Below are positions 1 through 8,908 of a stretch of DNA of 64,000 nucleotides, in pieces. Location of the stretch: positions 4,278,001 through 4,342,000 of the forward strand of contig NZ_CP080999.1 in the NCBI RefSeq assembly GCF_019645855.1, in the 5' to 3' direction. The notes beneath the pieces were generated by a model that searched no databases, was not told the DNA's origin, and saw only the letters and a list, made by a program, of their open reading frames with translations. Origin of the DNA: Mycobacterium malmoense. Lineage in GTDB: Bacteria; Actinomycetota; Actinomycetes; Mycobacteriales; Mycobacteriaceae. Made by a program: the position numbers and the translations under genes. Positions within the stretch are counted from its first letter, which is position 1. The number at the start of each line of letters is the position of its first letter.

Positions 1-849
1 GGTGCTGTACAGAATCGCCCGGCAACCCGTTGCCGTAGCGGCGGACCCGAGGATCAGTTTCGGGAGCACGCCGGGAGCGAGCGGATCGATCTGGAGGGCC
101 TCGCGCCAACGGCTGGCCAGCCGCGGGTCCGCCCGCAATGCCCGCGAGAGCGTCATAAGCGGCCTGTTCAACACGCCGAACGCGAGGTCCGCGGGGCGCG
201 GCGAAGGGCTGAGCACGTCACTGCGCAGTTGACTCACGCCCTCGGGGGCGAATGCCCGGGCGAAATCCACTTCGAGGCCCTCGTCTTGAGAGACTCCCCA
301 GGCGCGAATCTTGCCCTGCTGCTTGGCGCGGTCGAAGAATTGGCGGAGTTCACCGCCGGCAACCGTGTCCCCGGGCCTCGGGGCGTGAACAAACAGGATG
401 TCGACGTAGTCGACTCCCAGCGCCGCGAGGCTCTGGTCAAGGCTGCGCGCGGCGACGGCCGCGTCATACAACCGGACCGTCTTGACGGCGCCCTGTCGCC
501 GTTTGACAGCCCGTCGGAGCGTCGGCGCTTTTCGGAGCACCGCCCGCGCCGGGGCCTGAAACCGGGCGACGCGCCGAGTCACGCCGCCAACTTCGATGCC
601 GAACTTGGTTGCAACGGTCACGGCGTCGCGGTCGATCGTGCGCAAGAACGCCCCTAACTCCGCCTCCGCCATTCCCAGGCCATACATCCGCGCGGTGTCG
701 AAGTGCGTCATCCCGCCGTCCACCGCGTCGGCTAGGACGGCCATCCGCTCTTTCCGGGACGGCGACCGCATCAAACCGGCACAGCCAAATCCGACCGCGC
801 TCACCGTCAGTTTCGGTCCCGGAAGCTCAACCCGGTCCACCACCACCAC
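1..849 (-). CDS. Aldo/keto reductase (partial; runs off the left edge)
   Basis: NAD(P)H-dependent oxidoreductase of the aldo/keto reductase superfamily, expected to be cytosolic. The reading frame is open from a run of GTG codons (849 to 840) to the window edge, about 283 residues, so the C-terminus is missing. Visible signatures are VSAVGFGCAG near the N-terminus, FDTARMYG around residues 50-57 (catalytic Asp and Tyr), VATKFG (catalytic Lys) and ILFVHAPRPGD (catalytic His), so the Asp-Tyr-Lys-His tetrad is present. The start overlaps the end of the upstream glycosyltransferase gene, which points to co-transcription. In a polysaccharide setting it could reduce a sugar intermediate, but that is inference. 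The substrate cannot be read from sequence. The exact GTG used is uncertain. Confidence 0.85.
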   Translation of the reverse strand, partial: MVVVDRVELPGPKLTVSAVGFGCAGLMRSPSRKERMAVLADAVDGGMTHFDTARMYGLGMAEAELGAFLRTIDRDAVTVATKFGIEVGGVTRRVARFQAPARAVLRKAPTLRRAVKRRQGAVKTVRLYDAAVAARSLDQSLAALGVDYVDILFVHAPRPGDTVAGGELRQFFDRAKQQGKIRAWGVSQDEGLEVDFARAFAPEGVSQLRSDVLSPSPRPADLAFGVLNRPLMTLSRALRADPRLASRWREALQIDPLAPGVLPKLILGSAATATGCRAILYST

Positions 850-1852
850 AGCCCTCGTAGATTCGGCGAAGCTGCACACCGATGACTTCGGGGCTGCGTG
901 TCGCCGCAATGTGCGCCTGGCCCTTCAACCCGTCACGCTCGGCCAGCTCCGGATCGCGCAGGTAGCGGCCGATCGCCGCCGCCAAGGCGGGAGCGTCATC
1001 GACGGGCACGAGCATCCCCGGGTCGGACACAATCCCCGGCGTGCCGGAAATCGGGGTCGACACGGCCGGTCGCGCGCCGGCGAGGGCCTCGGCCACGACC
1101 AACGGCATCCCCTCGGCGCGCGACGGAAGCGCGACCACCCGGGCCGACCGGATCAATTCGGGGACCACGTCGGGTTCCACCGGGCCTTCAACCGACAGGC
1201 GCTCCGTCGGCGGCGGGGTGTAATCCTCGATGGGACCGACTATCCGACAGCGCCATTCGGGTCCTGCAGCGCCCTCGGCGAGAAGTAACCGCCAGGCCGC
1301 GACGAGCGTGTCGACTCCCTTGCGGAGGCCGATGGCGCCCGCGAAAAGCACCACCGGTGGCGTCGAACTGGCCCCGGGCGCGTCTCGATCGATCACGGTC
1401 GGGTTCGCGACGATGCCGGTCGACACCGAAGGCGCCACCTCGGCGACGGCGGCGCGCGCGTCCTCCGACAGGACGATCACATAGTCCGCGCGGCTCAACG
1501 TGGCACCGACAAAGCGGGGGTGCGACCGGGCGAACTCGGGGAAATCGAAACCATGGACGGTGACGATCACCCTGAGGCCGCGAGCTCTCGCCAGTCGGAT
1601 CAACGCTCCCTTGCGCAGCCACGCCCCGCCATTGGTGATGTGGAAGTGCGCGATGGTGGTTCGTGGGGCCCGTGCGAGCACCGCCGCGGCGCGCGCGGTC
1701 AGAATGAGGTTCCTCGCGTGGTGGTGCCCGTTCCACGTCGAAAGGACTCGGATGGCGTCCGCGCCGATCTTGTTGTCGTGGATGACCCGGATCACGGACT
1801 GCGTGCCGCCGACGCTGTGCATGTTGGGTCCTACGTGTGTGACCGCGATCAT
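827..1852 (-). CDS. GT4-family glycosyltransferase
   Basis: Glycosyltransferase with the GT-B fold, expected to use a nucleotide sugar at the cytoplasmic face of the membrane. The N-terminal half starts MIAVTHVGPNMHSVGGTQSV, the acceptor-side Rossmann half of GT4 enzymes. The C-terminal half has a Glycos_transf_1 domain with LFAGAIGLRKGVDTL, the strand VVALPSRAEGMPLVVAEALA (the E-x7-E-like donor-binding region) and a PISGTPGIV loop. I chose the ATG at 1852, giving 341 residues. A GTG at 2038 overlaps the stop of the upstream gene as GTGA, which would suggest coupling, but the extra 62 residues do not look like a GT4 N-terminus. It lies between a Wzz/BY-kinase-like gene and an aldo/keto reductase, all on the same strand, suggesting extracellular polysaccharide or glycolipid assembly. 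Donor and acceptor are unknown. Confidence 0.85.
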   Translation of the reverse strand: MIAVTHVGPNMHSVGGTQSVIRVIHDNKIGADAIRVLSTWNGHHHARNLILTARAAAVLARAPRTTIAHFHITNGGAWLRKGALIRLARARGLRVIVTVHGFDFPEFARSHPRFVGATLSRADYVIVLSEDARAAVAEVAPSVSTGIVANPTVIDRDAPGASSTPPVVLFAGAIGLRKGVDTLVAAWRLLLAEGAAGPEWRCRIVGPIEDYTPPPTERLSVEGPVEPDVVPELIRSARVVALPSRAEGMPLVVAEALAGARPAVSTPISGTPGIVSDPGMLVPVDDAPALAAAIGRYLRDPELAERDGLKGQAHIAATRSPEVIGVQLRRIYEGCGGGGPG

Positions 1853-2034
1853 TGTCGGCCAAGGGCGGGTCGGCGCGCCCGCACGTGGCGGGTGTTCGCG
1901 GAGACGTCGACGGTTAACACCGGGCTGGGTACCACAGCAAACTGGACATCCGGTCAAGATAGACCAGGCCGGCCGCGATCCGCTCGACACACGCGCAACG
2001 ACCGCCAAGCGATAACGCTCCCCCAGGTAGGGGG

Positions 2035-3444
2035 TCACGCCGGTCCTCTGATCTTTGCCCGGTAGCTCCGGGCGGCGGCCCTGGTGCGCAAGGACGGCCG
2101 GGCGTCTGTCAGCACGGTCCCGACGATCTCCGCGTTGGCCGCGCGCAGGGCGGTCAACGCGTCCTTGAGTTCGTCGGCGGTGGTGCGCCTGGCCCGCACC
2201 ACAAGCACCGTGGCCTGGACGGCGCCGGCCAAGAGGCCGGTGTCGACCGCCGCCAAAATCGGCGGACCGTCGACCACCACCCGGTCAAAGCGTGACGACA
2301 GGTCCGCCAGGACGTTGTCGATCACTTGCGGCGGGTACGCGCTGCACGGCAGCGTCTCGCGGCGGGCGGACCGCGATGCGAGGACGAACAGCTTCGGCAT
2401 CGGTGTCGCCTTCACAGCGGCCATAGCGATGTCGGGGTTGGCCAGCGCGTTGGCCAGCCCCTCCCCCGATTCGACGTTGAGCAAACCGGCGATCACGGGC
2501 CGGCGGGTATCGCCCTCGACCAGCAGCACGTCCTCGCCGGACTCGGCGAATGCCCGCGACAGGTTCAGCACCGTCGTTGTGGTTCCTTCGCCGCCGAACG
2601 GCGCCGCTACCAGCACGCGGCGGGCTTCGGGCCCCATCACCCTGCGCAGCCGCGCGCGCAGGCCGCGCACGGCGTCGTCGAACGCGACGTCGGCGCCGAA
2701 CCGCGGCGTGCCGCCGCGCGTTCCAGGCAGCTCGGCCAACGTCGGCAAACCCGAAAGTTCTTCCAGCTTCTCGCGGGTGCGCACGGTGCGATCGCTCGCC
2801 TCGCGGGTCAGCGACACCGCGATGCCAAGGAGCACACCCGCGACAAGCCCGATCGCCATGTTGCGCATCGGGACCGGCGACACCGGTCTGCTGGGTACTC
2901 GGGGTGGCTCCACCACCCTGGCGTGGGCCACCGGTGTCTTAGCCGTTGGCTGCGCGGGGGCCTCCGGCGGCTGGCCCTGCGTCGGGGTTGTGTCAGCCGG
3001 CCGTGGGGTCGCACCGAGCGTCGCGACCATCACGCCGAACTGATCGGCCATCGCGCCCGCCAGTGCCGCGGCCCGCGACGGATCGGTGTCCTTGACGCTG
3101 ATCGTGAAGAGCATCGATTTCGCGGCGTATTTCACCTGGGTCTGGTTCACCAGGTCATCGGCGCTCATCGGGACCTGGAGCTGGCTGATCGCGCGCTCCG
3201 CTATGGTGTGTCCGCCGGCGATCTGGGCGTATGACGACAGCCGTTCTTGTGCGGCCATCGTGCCGCTGTACAACTCGTTGAGGTCGGTAGCGCCGGAAAA
3301 CGAGACCAGGACCGTGGCCGACGACTGGTAGTGCTTCGTCTGCACTGCCGTGACGAATGCGGCACCGACCGTACACGCCAGCAGGGCGGTCGTGGCGAGT
3401 TTCCAGTGCGCCCCGAGAATCCGGACAAAGGTGCGGAAATCCAT
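2035..3444 (-). CDS. Polysaccharide chain-length determinant / BY-kinase-like protein
   Basis: Inner-membrane protein of the Wzz-CpsD type, in which a Wzz domain and a MinD-like P-loop ATPase share one chain. Residues about 15-35 form the first membrane segment (WKLATTALLACTVGAAFVTA). An extracytoplasmic Wzz region follows, then a proline-rich linker and a second membrane segment (NMAIGLVAGVLLGIAVSL). The cytoplasmic ATPase has a Walker A region APFGGEGTTTT, Walker A' LLVEGDTRRP and Walker B DRVVVDGPP. The usual Walker A lysine (GEGKTT) is a threonine here, and the C-terminus has one tyrosine rather than a tyrosine cluster, so classical BY-kinase autophosphorylation is doubtful. Family members control polymer length. 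It probably works with the adjacent glycosyltransferase. The ATG at 3444 gives 469 residues. Confidence 0.85.
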   Translation of the reverse strand: MDFRTFVRILGAHWKLATTALLACTVGAAFVTAVQTKHYQSSATVLVSFSGATDLNELYSGTMAAQERLSSYAQIAGGHTIAERAISQLQVPMSADDLVNQTQVKYAAKSMLFTISVKDTDPSRAAALAGAMADQFGVMVATLGATPRPADTTPTQGQPPEAPAQPTAKTPVAHARVVEPPRVPSRPVSPVPMRNMAIGLVAGVLLGIAVSLTREASDRTVRTREKLEELSGLPTLAELPGTRGGTPRFGADVAFDDAVRGLRARLRRVMGPEARRVLVAAPFGGEGTTTTVLNLSRAFAESGEDVLLVEGDTRRPVIAGLLNVESGEGLANALANPDIAMAAVKATPMPKLFVLASRSARRETLPCSAYPPQVIDNVLADLSSRFDRVVVDGPPILAAVDTGLLAGAVQATVLVVRARRTTADELKDALTALRAANAEIVGTVLTDARPSLRTRAAARSYRAKIRGPA

Positions 3445-3611
3445 CCACTAGCCTTCCTGAGCGTACGCTGAACGGATATCGTCGATCCGATTTACTGCGC
3501 ATCCGCGCGCAAAGCCCAATGCATAGTATGCAACATCGTCATCCGGCAGCATCAAAATCACGATGCCCGGGCAGTCAAAAGCTTTGCCGGCGCCTCTTCC
3601 GCGCCCGCTGT

Positions 3612-5312
3612 TCATTGCCGGGCGGCGGTCAGTACATCGCGCGGGACGTTGAGCGTTGCGAGCGGATACCACCCGGAGCCGTCGCGTCCATCCCGCGCCA
3701 AGTGCATGGGGGGATAGTTGACCACGTGCGACGCGCCGGGCTTGTGCTGTTCCCAGTCGACGGACGCGGTGAGCGTGTAGTGCCCCGGCGCCAAGCCCGC
3801 GACGTCGACGACGACGGACTCGGTCGACGACACCGGTACCGGTTCCTTATCGGAATTGTCACCGGATTGGCCCTGGACCAGGGCCTTCAATACCACCGTT
3901 GCGGGCAGCGTGCGGATCACCGCTCCCGAGAAGTCCACCAGCCGGTAGCTGGGGACCCATTTTTCGGTTGCGGCGGCGGAACCGTAGTTGGTCCAGGTGA
4001 CACCGACCGTCGCCTTGCCGTCGCGTATCGATTGCGATCCCGGCCGCGCCTCGACCGAATACCGATAGCCGGCGACAACGTTGGTTTGCGCCCACAGCAG
4101 ATACAACGCGGGATCCATCGGGGTGGTCGAGGCCGCGTCCTCGAAGTTGTGGCTCGATGTCATCGACACGTGGTATTTGATGACGTCGTGCAGGCCCTTT
4201 TCGTAGTACTGGCGCCGATCGGCTCCCTTGGGCAACGTGCACCACTCGGTGATCACCGGCGCCGTGACAAGCCGATCCTTCACTTCGGCGACGAGCGGAT
4301 CCTTCGCCTGCACATAATGTGAGTCAGCCGCTTCGGCCCACGTGTGCAAAACTCCCATCACACCGATGCAATCCGACCGGATGCCGACCGGCGCGGACAG
4401 CCTCTTCGTGACATCGTCGGCGAGCAGTTGGCGGGTGATCTCGGGGTTCACCACCGTCGTTATCAATTGTGTGTGAGGGAAGGCGTTGACGTTCGCCGCA
4501 ACCAGCTGCCGAATGGACGCGGCGGTGATGCTCTGATCGCGATACTGGCTGTAATACCCCAGCTTCGCGACGCTGTCGTCGGGCGCCGGACCCGGCGCGC
4601 CCAGCGTGTCACGCAGATACGAGATGTGGTTCTCGCTCCAATCCCCGTAGCCGGAGAACTCGAAAACGCTGAGCCGCTCGTCACCGTCATAGCGGCGGCC
4701 CAGCGCGGCGAGCAGCTGACCGAAAGCGTCCAGGTAATGGGGGTCGTTCCAGTTCGGCACCACCTGCGTGATACCGGGCCCCCACCAATAGTGTTGTGGC
4801 CCAGGGTAATCGGTGGCCGTCGAACGCATCCAGTCGGGAATCGAGATGTTCGTGTTGTTCGGATAGGTAGTGTCGCAGCAGGAGCTGTAGGCGTGGACAC
4901 GAAGGGTCATCCGCATGTTTCGGCCGGCCAGTTTCGCCAGCGCGTCGTCGATCACGCTGAAGTCGAACTTGCGGTCGTCGGGAGCGTCGGGTGGCAGCGT
5001 GCCCGGGTCGGTGGGCTGCAACTGCCGCCACGAGACACGCAAACTGGCGTCATCGGACGCGGGCCACGCGGGATACCGCTTCTGCGCTGGGTTGCCCTGC
5101 GGGAAGAGCGGCACCAAAAGAGATTCGTACTGGCCGCGTAGCGGATTGGGGATCTCCTGCACGGTCAACGGTATGGGCGGACTGCTCACCACGGCCAGCG
5201 GCTCGGGGTTACCCCGACCACCACATCCGTTCAGCACCAGCGCCGCGCACGCGGCAACGACCGCCGCGGCCTTCCTCGGCGTTCGGTGGCGCTGCGACAC
5301 GTTACTGACCAT
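3612..5312 (-). CDS. Glycosidase-like lipoprotein, copy 1
   Basis: Predicted secreted lipoprotein of 566 residues. The N-terminus has basic residues, a hydrophobic stretch and a lipobox-like LVLNGC with the cysteine near residue 30. The body resembles a TIM-barrel glycoside hydrolase: it opens with IPNPLRGQYESL, contains DFSVIDDALAKLA, the aromatic-rich FEFSGYGDWSENH at about residues 217-229, and ITEWC, whose glutamates are candidate catalytic residues. The C-terminal 150 residues look like a beta-sandwich (VTWTNYGSAAATE, LAPGHYTLTASVDW). The family resembles GH42/DUF4832-type proteins, but I cannot name a substrate. Its start overlaps the end of copy 2 by 11 bases, so the two are translationally linked. 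Presumed role: trimming or release of the polymer made by the neighbouring genes (inference). Confidence 0.8.
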   Translation of the reverse strand: MVSNVSQRHRTPRKAAAVVAACAALVLNGCGGRGNPEPLAVVSSPPIPLTVQEIPNPLRGQYESLLVPLFPQGNPAQKRYPAWPASDDASLRVSWRQLQPTDPGTLPPDAPDDRKFDFSVIDDALAKLAGRNMRMTLRVHAYSSCCDTTYPNNTNISIPDWMRSTATDYPGPQHYWWGPGITQVVPNWNDPHYLDAFGQLLAALGRRYDGDERLSVFEFSGYGDWSENHISYLRDTLGAPGPAPDDSVAKLGYYSQYRDQSITAASIRQLVAANVNAFPHTQLITTVVNPEITRQLLADDVTKRLSAPVGIRSDCIGVMGVLHTWAEAADSHYVQAKDPLVAEVKDRLVTAPVITEWCTLPKGADRRQYYEKGLHDVIKYHVSMTSSHNFEDAASTTPMDPALYLLWAQTNVVAGYRYSVEARPGSQSIRDGKATVGVTWTNYGSAAATEKWVPSYRLVDFSGAVIRTLPATVVLKALVQGQSGDNSDKEPVPVSSTESVVVDVAGLAPGHYTLTASVDWEQHKPGASHVVNYPPMHLARDGRDGSGWYPLATLNVPRDVLTAARQ

Positions 5313-6987
5313 TGGCCTCCGTCATTGAATCGCGCGGGATGTCGAGCGTGGCAATCGGATACAGGCCCGAGCCGTCACGGCCGTCACGGGCCAGCGCCAT
5401 GGGCGCATAGTTCACCACGTGCGAGGCGCCCGGCTTGTGCTGTTGCCAGTCCACGGAGGCCCGCAGCGTGTAGTGCCCCGGCGCCAGGCCCGTCAGGTCG
5501 ACGTGCACCGATTCCGTCGATGACGCCGGGACCGCCTCCTCGCGTGACTGGCTGGAGTCGTCGTGGACCAGCGTCTTGAGGTTGACCGTCGCCGGCAGGG
5601 TCCGAACCACCGCTCCGGAGAAATCCACCAGCTTGTAGCCGGGCGCCCACTGTTCGGTCGCGGCCGCGGAGCCGTAATTGGTCCACACCACAGAAATGCT
5701 CGCCACCTTGCCCCGTATCGACTGCGAACCCGGCCGCGCTTCGACCGAGTAGCGATAGCCGGCGGACGCATTGGCTTGGGCCCACAGCAGATAGAGCTTG
5801 GTGTCCATCGCCGACGTCGAATCCCGGTCCGGGAAGTTGGTGCTCGACGTCATCGACACGTGATACCTGATGACGTCGTGCAGGCCCTTTTCGTAGTAGG
5901 AATGCGGGTCGGTTCCGTTGGGCAATTGGCACCACTCGGTGATCACCGGCGCCGAGGCGAGCCGCCGCTTGACCGCGTCGACGACCGCATCGTCGGTCCG
6001 CACGTACCGCGAGTCGCTGGACTCGGCCCATGCCGGCAGCGGTGACTGAACGCCGAGGCAATCCGAGCGGATCCCCACCGGCGCGGACAGTTTCTTGGTG
6101 ATGTCGTCGGCGAGCAGCTCACGCACAATCTCCGGGTTCTGCGGGGTCACCACCAATTGCGTGTGCGGAAAGGCGCTTACGTTCGCCGCAACCAGCTGCC
6201 GAATGGACGCGGCGGTGATGCTCTGATCACGATACTGGCTGTAGTACCCCAGTTTCGCGACGCTGTCGTCGGGCGCCGGACCCGGCGCGCCAAGCTTGTC
6301 ACGCAGATACGCGATGTGGTTCGCGCTGAAATCCCCGTAGCCGGAGAACTCGAAAACGCTGAGCCGCTCGTCACCGTCGTAGCGGCGCCCGAGCGCGGCG
6401 AGCAGCTGCCCGAAGGCGTCCAGGTATGCCGGGTCGTTCCAGTTCGGCACCACCTGTGTCACCCCGGGTGCGGAGCCATTCGGCGGGCTGGAGTAGCTGG
6501 TGGTGGCGCTGGGAATGGCACGCACCCAGTCGGGAACCGCGGTGTTCGTGTTGTTCGGGTAGACAGTGTCGCAACAGGAGTTGTAGGCGACCACCCGAAG
6601 GGTCAGCCGCATGTTTCGGCTGGCCAGCTTGGTCAGCGCGTCGTCGATCACGCTGAAGTCGAACCTGCGATCGTCGGGAGCATCGGGTGGCAGCGTGCCC
6701 GGATCGGTGGGCTGTAGCTGCCGCCACGAGACACGCAGGCTCGCGTCGTAGGAGGCCGGCCACGGCGGATACCGCTTCTGCGCCGGATTACCTTGTGGGA
6801 AAAGCGGGTTCAAGAGATCTTCGTATTGGCCGCGCAGCGGATTGGGTATCTCCTGGGCCGAAGCGGGTATGGCCGGACTGACCATCGCGTTCAGCGGCCC
6901 CGGGTTGGTGTGGCTGCTACATCCATTCATCGCCAGCGCCGTGCATGCGACAACGACCAGCCTGCTTTTTCTGAAAGTGTGAGACAT
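5302..6987 (-). CDS. Glycosidase-like lipoprotein, copy 2 (tandem paralogue)
   Basis: Paralogue of the downstream gene, 561 residues from the ATG at 6987, which lies 7 bases after the stop of the GGDEF-EAL gene. A signal peptide with lipobox-like ALAMNGC places it on the outer face of the membrane. It keeps the landmarks of copy 1: IPNPLRGQYEDL, DFSVIDDAL, FEFSGYGDFSANH, ITEWCQLP and the C-terminal beta-sandwich. Differences cluster in the loop after the CC pair (SYSSPPNGSAPG here against PGPQHYWWGPG in copy 1) and in DFSANH against DWSENH, so one acidic candidate residue of copy 1 is absent here. Long stretches are near-identical in DNA, indicating recent duplication or gene conversion. Function is inferred to be polysaccharide processing. 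An upstream in-frame start exists but would overlap the GGDEF-EAL gene. Confidence 0.8.
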   Translation of the reverse strand: MSHTFRKSRLVVVACTALAMNGCSSHTNPGPLNAMVSPAIPASAQEIPNPLRGQYEDLLNPLFPQGNPAQKRYPPWPASYDASLRVSWRQLQPTDPGTLPPDAPDDRRFDFSVIDDALTKLASRNMRLTLRVVAYNSCCDTVYPNNTNTAVPDWVRAIPSATTSYSSPPNGSAPGVTQVVPNWNDPAYLDAFGQLLAALGRRYDGDERLSVFEFSGYGDFSANHIAYLRDKLGAPGPAPDDSVAKLGYYSQYRDQSITAASIRQLVAANVSAFPHTQLVVTPQNPEIVRELLADDITKKLSAPVGIRSDCLGVQSPLPAWAESSDSRYVRTDDAVVDAVKRRLASAPVITEWCQLPNGTDPHSYYEKGLHDVIRYHVSMTSSTNFPDRDSTSAMDTKLYLLWAQANASAGYRYSVEARPGSQSIRGKVASISVVWTNYGSAAATEQWAPGYKLVDFSGAVVRTLPATVNLKTLVHDDSSQSREEAVPASSTESVHVDLTGLAPGHYTLRASVDWQQHKPGASHVVNYAPMALARDGRDGSGLYPIATLDIPRDSMTEANGQ

Positions 6988-6994
6988 CGGGGCG

Positions 6995-8908
6995 TCAGAT
7001 CGCACCGAGCGACAACGCCTCGCGGTCGGCGAGGAACGGCATCGGCATCCAGCGCGCGGACAGCAACGCTTCCATGGCATTGCCCGGGACGGGGCGCGAT
7101 AGCAAGAATCCCTGCGCCCGGTGGCAGCCGTGTTGCATCAAAGTCAGTGCGGCGGCGGGTGTTTCGACTCCCTCGGCGACCAGCTGCAGACCAAAGGCCT
7201 CGGCCAGCCCGATGATCGCCCGGACGATGGCAAGGTCGCCGGCGTTGGTGCCCAGATCACGGACGAACCCGGTGTCGATCTTGAGCACGTCGACCGGCAG
7301 CGATTTCAGGTGCGACAAAACCGCATAGCCGGTGCCGAAATCGTCGATGGCGATCTGGACCCCGACCTCCTTGAGCTCCGTCAGGGTTTTGCGGGTGGTT
7401 TCGATGTCGTGCACCACAGCCCGCTCGGTGATCTCCAGGCATACCGACCCGCTGTCGATGCCGAACTCCTCGATGGTGTCGGCAACGCTACGAACGAAAC
7501 CTCGGGTGATCAGCTGCACGGGTGACACATTGATGCGCAATATGGCGCCTTGTCCGACGCCGTTGGATCGCCACCGGCTGAATTCGGCACAGGCGCTTCG
7601 CATTACCCACCGGCCCAGCTCGCCGGCGAGATTGGTCGATTCGGCGACCCCGATGAACGAGTCCGGCAGCAGCAGTCCCCATATCGGGTGACGCCAGCGG
7701 ACCAGCGCCTCCGCCGCCACGATGGCGCCGGTCCACAGGTCGACCTCGGGCAGGTAGTGCAGCAGCAGCGCTTCGCTGTCGATATCGCCCTGGAGATGGA
7801 GTTCGATGTCGTTGCGGAAGGCGCTTTTCAGCGACATGTCGTCGGTGGACAGCGCGACCTGGTTGCCCTGGCCGCGCTTGGCGGTCAGCACGGCCTCGTC
7901 GGCCCGGCGCAGCAGATCGGTGGTGTTGTCGCGCCCGGGCATGCCCACCGCCAGCCCGATACTCACGGTGCGGGTGATCATGTAGCCGCCGATGGCCAGG
8001 CGCTCACGCAACATCGCCACGAGGCGACGGGCGAAAAACTCCGCGGTCTCGGCCGACATCGGCTGGTCGGGCACGACGACGAACTCGTCCCCACCCAGCC
8101 GGGCGATCATGCTGTGGCTTCCCACGCACACCCGGATGCGTTGGGCGAACACCCTGATGAACCAGTCGCCGGCGGTGTGGCCGAGGTAATCGTTGATCGG
8201 CTTGAGCCGGTCGAGGTCGAGGTACAAGACCGCCACAGGTCCGGGGCTTCCCGTCGCGAGCCGTTCGGACAGATGCGCCACCAGCGCCCGGCGGTTGTAC
8301 AGGCCGGTCAGGTCGTCGTGCTCGGCCAGATACCGCAGCTTTTCTTCGGCCACGATGCGGGCTTGAAGCTGCGCAAACAGGGCGGCAACGGCCTCGAGCG
8401 TGTTGATCTCTTCTTGCTTCCACTTCCGGGCGCCGAACTTGACGAAGCCAAGTACCCCGGTGGTGATCTCACCCGAGACCAGCGGTGCGGCGGCCACCGA
8501 GGGCGAGACGGGTTGTTTGGCCCTGCCTATCCAGCGCCAGAAGGAGCGGCTGGGCCGATCCGGCCGTATCACCACCGGTTTCCGGCCGTGTTCGCACTGT
8601 GCGAGCACCGGATCGGCGCTGGTGAAGTGGACGACGGCCATCGGATCGGGGTCGGGAACGGCGGTTCGCGGTGGCCATTCGGCAACCAACACCGAGGCCC
8701 GGATGTCGTGGTCGTGGTGGCGCAGGAAGCTGGCGTCCACATCGAACTGCTCGACGAGCTGGGCGAGTACCTTTTCACTCACCTGGGTCGCGGTGGATCC
8801 CGTGGCCTCCATCAGCTGGGTGGCCACAGAGGTGACGACGAGATCCAGGCTGCGCGGCACGGGCTCCTCCGATGTCGGGCACATGTCCCATCTGGGCGCC
8901 TGGCCCAA
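6995..8908 (-). CDS. GAF-GGDEF-EAL cyclic-di-GMP enzyme (Rv1354c/DcpA-like)
   Basis: Predicted bifunctional c-di-GMP protein of 637 residues, soluble, with no membrane segment. Domains in order: GAF-type sensor (about residues 25-190), GGDEF diguanylate cyclase (about 200-360; start signature AEHDDLTGLYNRRALVAHL, active loop RLGGDEFVVVP intact), EAL phosphodiesterase (about 380-625; AAEALVRWRHP, INVSP, LEITERAV, IDDFGTGYAVLSHL, VAEGVET). The catalytic residues of both domains appear intact. The RxxD inhibitory I-site normally found just before GGDEF is not visible (GSHSMIARL occupies that place), so product inhibition may be weak. Domain order and sequence resemble M. tuberculosis Rv1354c and M. 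smegmatis DcpA. It is the first gene of an apparent unit with two secreted glycosidase-like lipoproteins, which suggests that c-di-GMP turnover is linked to a surface polymer. Confidence 0.9.
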   Translation of the reverse strand: MGQAPRWDMCPTSEEPVPRSLDLVVTSVATQLMEATGSTATQVSEKVLAQLVEQFDVDASFLRHHDHDIRASVLVAEWPPRTAVPDPDPMAVVHFTSADPVLAQCEHGRKPVVIRPDRPSRSFWRWIGRAKQPVSPSVAAAPLVSGEITTGVLGFVKFGARKWKQEEINTLEAVAALFAQLQARIVAEEKLRYLAEHDDLTGLYNRRALVAHLSERLATGSPGPVAVLYLDLDRLKPINDYLGHTAGDWFIRVFAQRIRVCVGSHSMIARLGGDEFVVVPDQPMSAETAEFFARRLVAMLRERLAIGGYMITRTVSIGLAVGMPGRDNTTDLLRRADEAVLTAKRGQGNQVALSTDDMSLKSAFRNDIELHLQGDIDSEALLLHYLPEVDLWTGAIVAAEALVRWRHPIWGLLLPDSFIGVAESTNLAGELGRWVMRSACAEFSRWRSNGVGQGAILRINVSPVQLITRGFVRSVADTIEEFGIDSGSVCLEITERAVVHDIETTRKTLTELKEVGVQIAIDDFGTGYAVLSHLKSLPVDVLKIDTGFVRDLGTNAGDLAIVRAIIGLAEAFGLQLVAEGVETPAAALTLMQHGCHRAQGFLLSRPVPGNAMEALLSARWMPMPFLADREALSLGAI

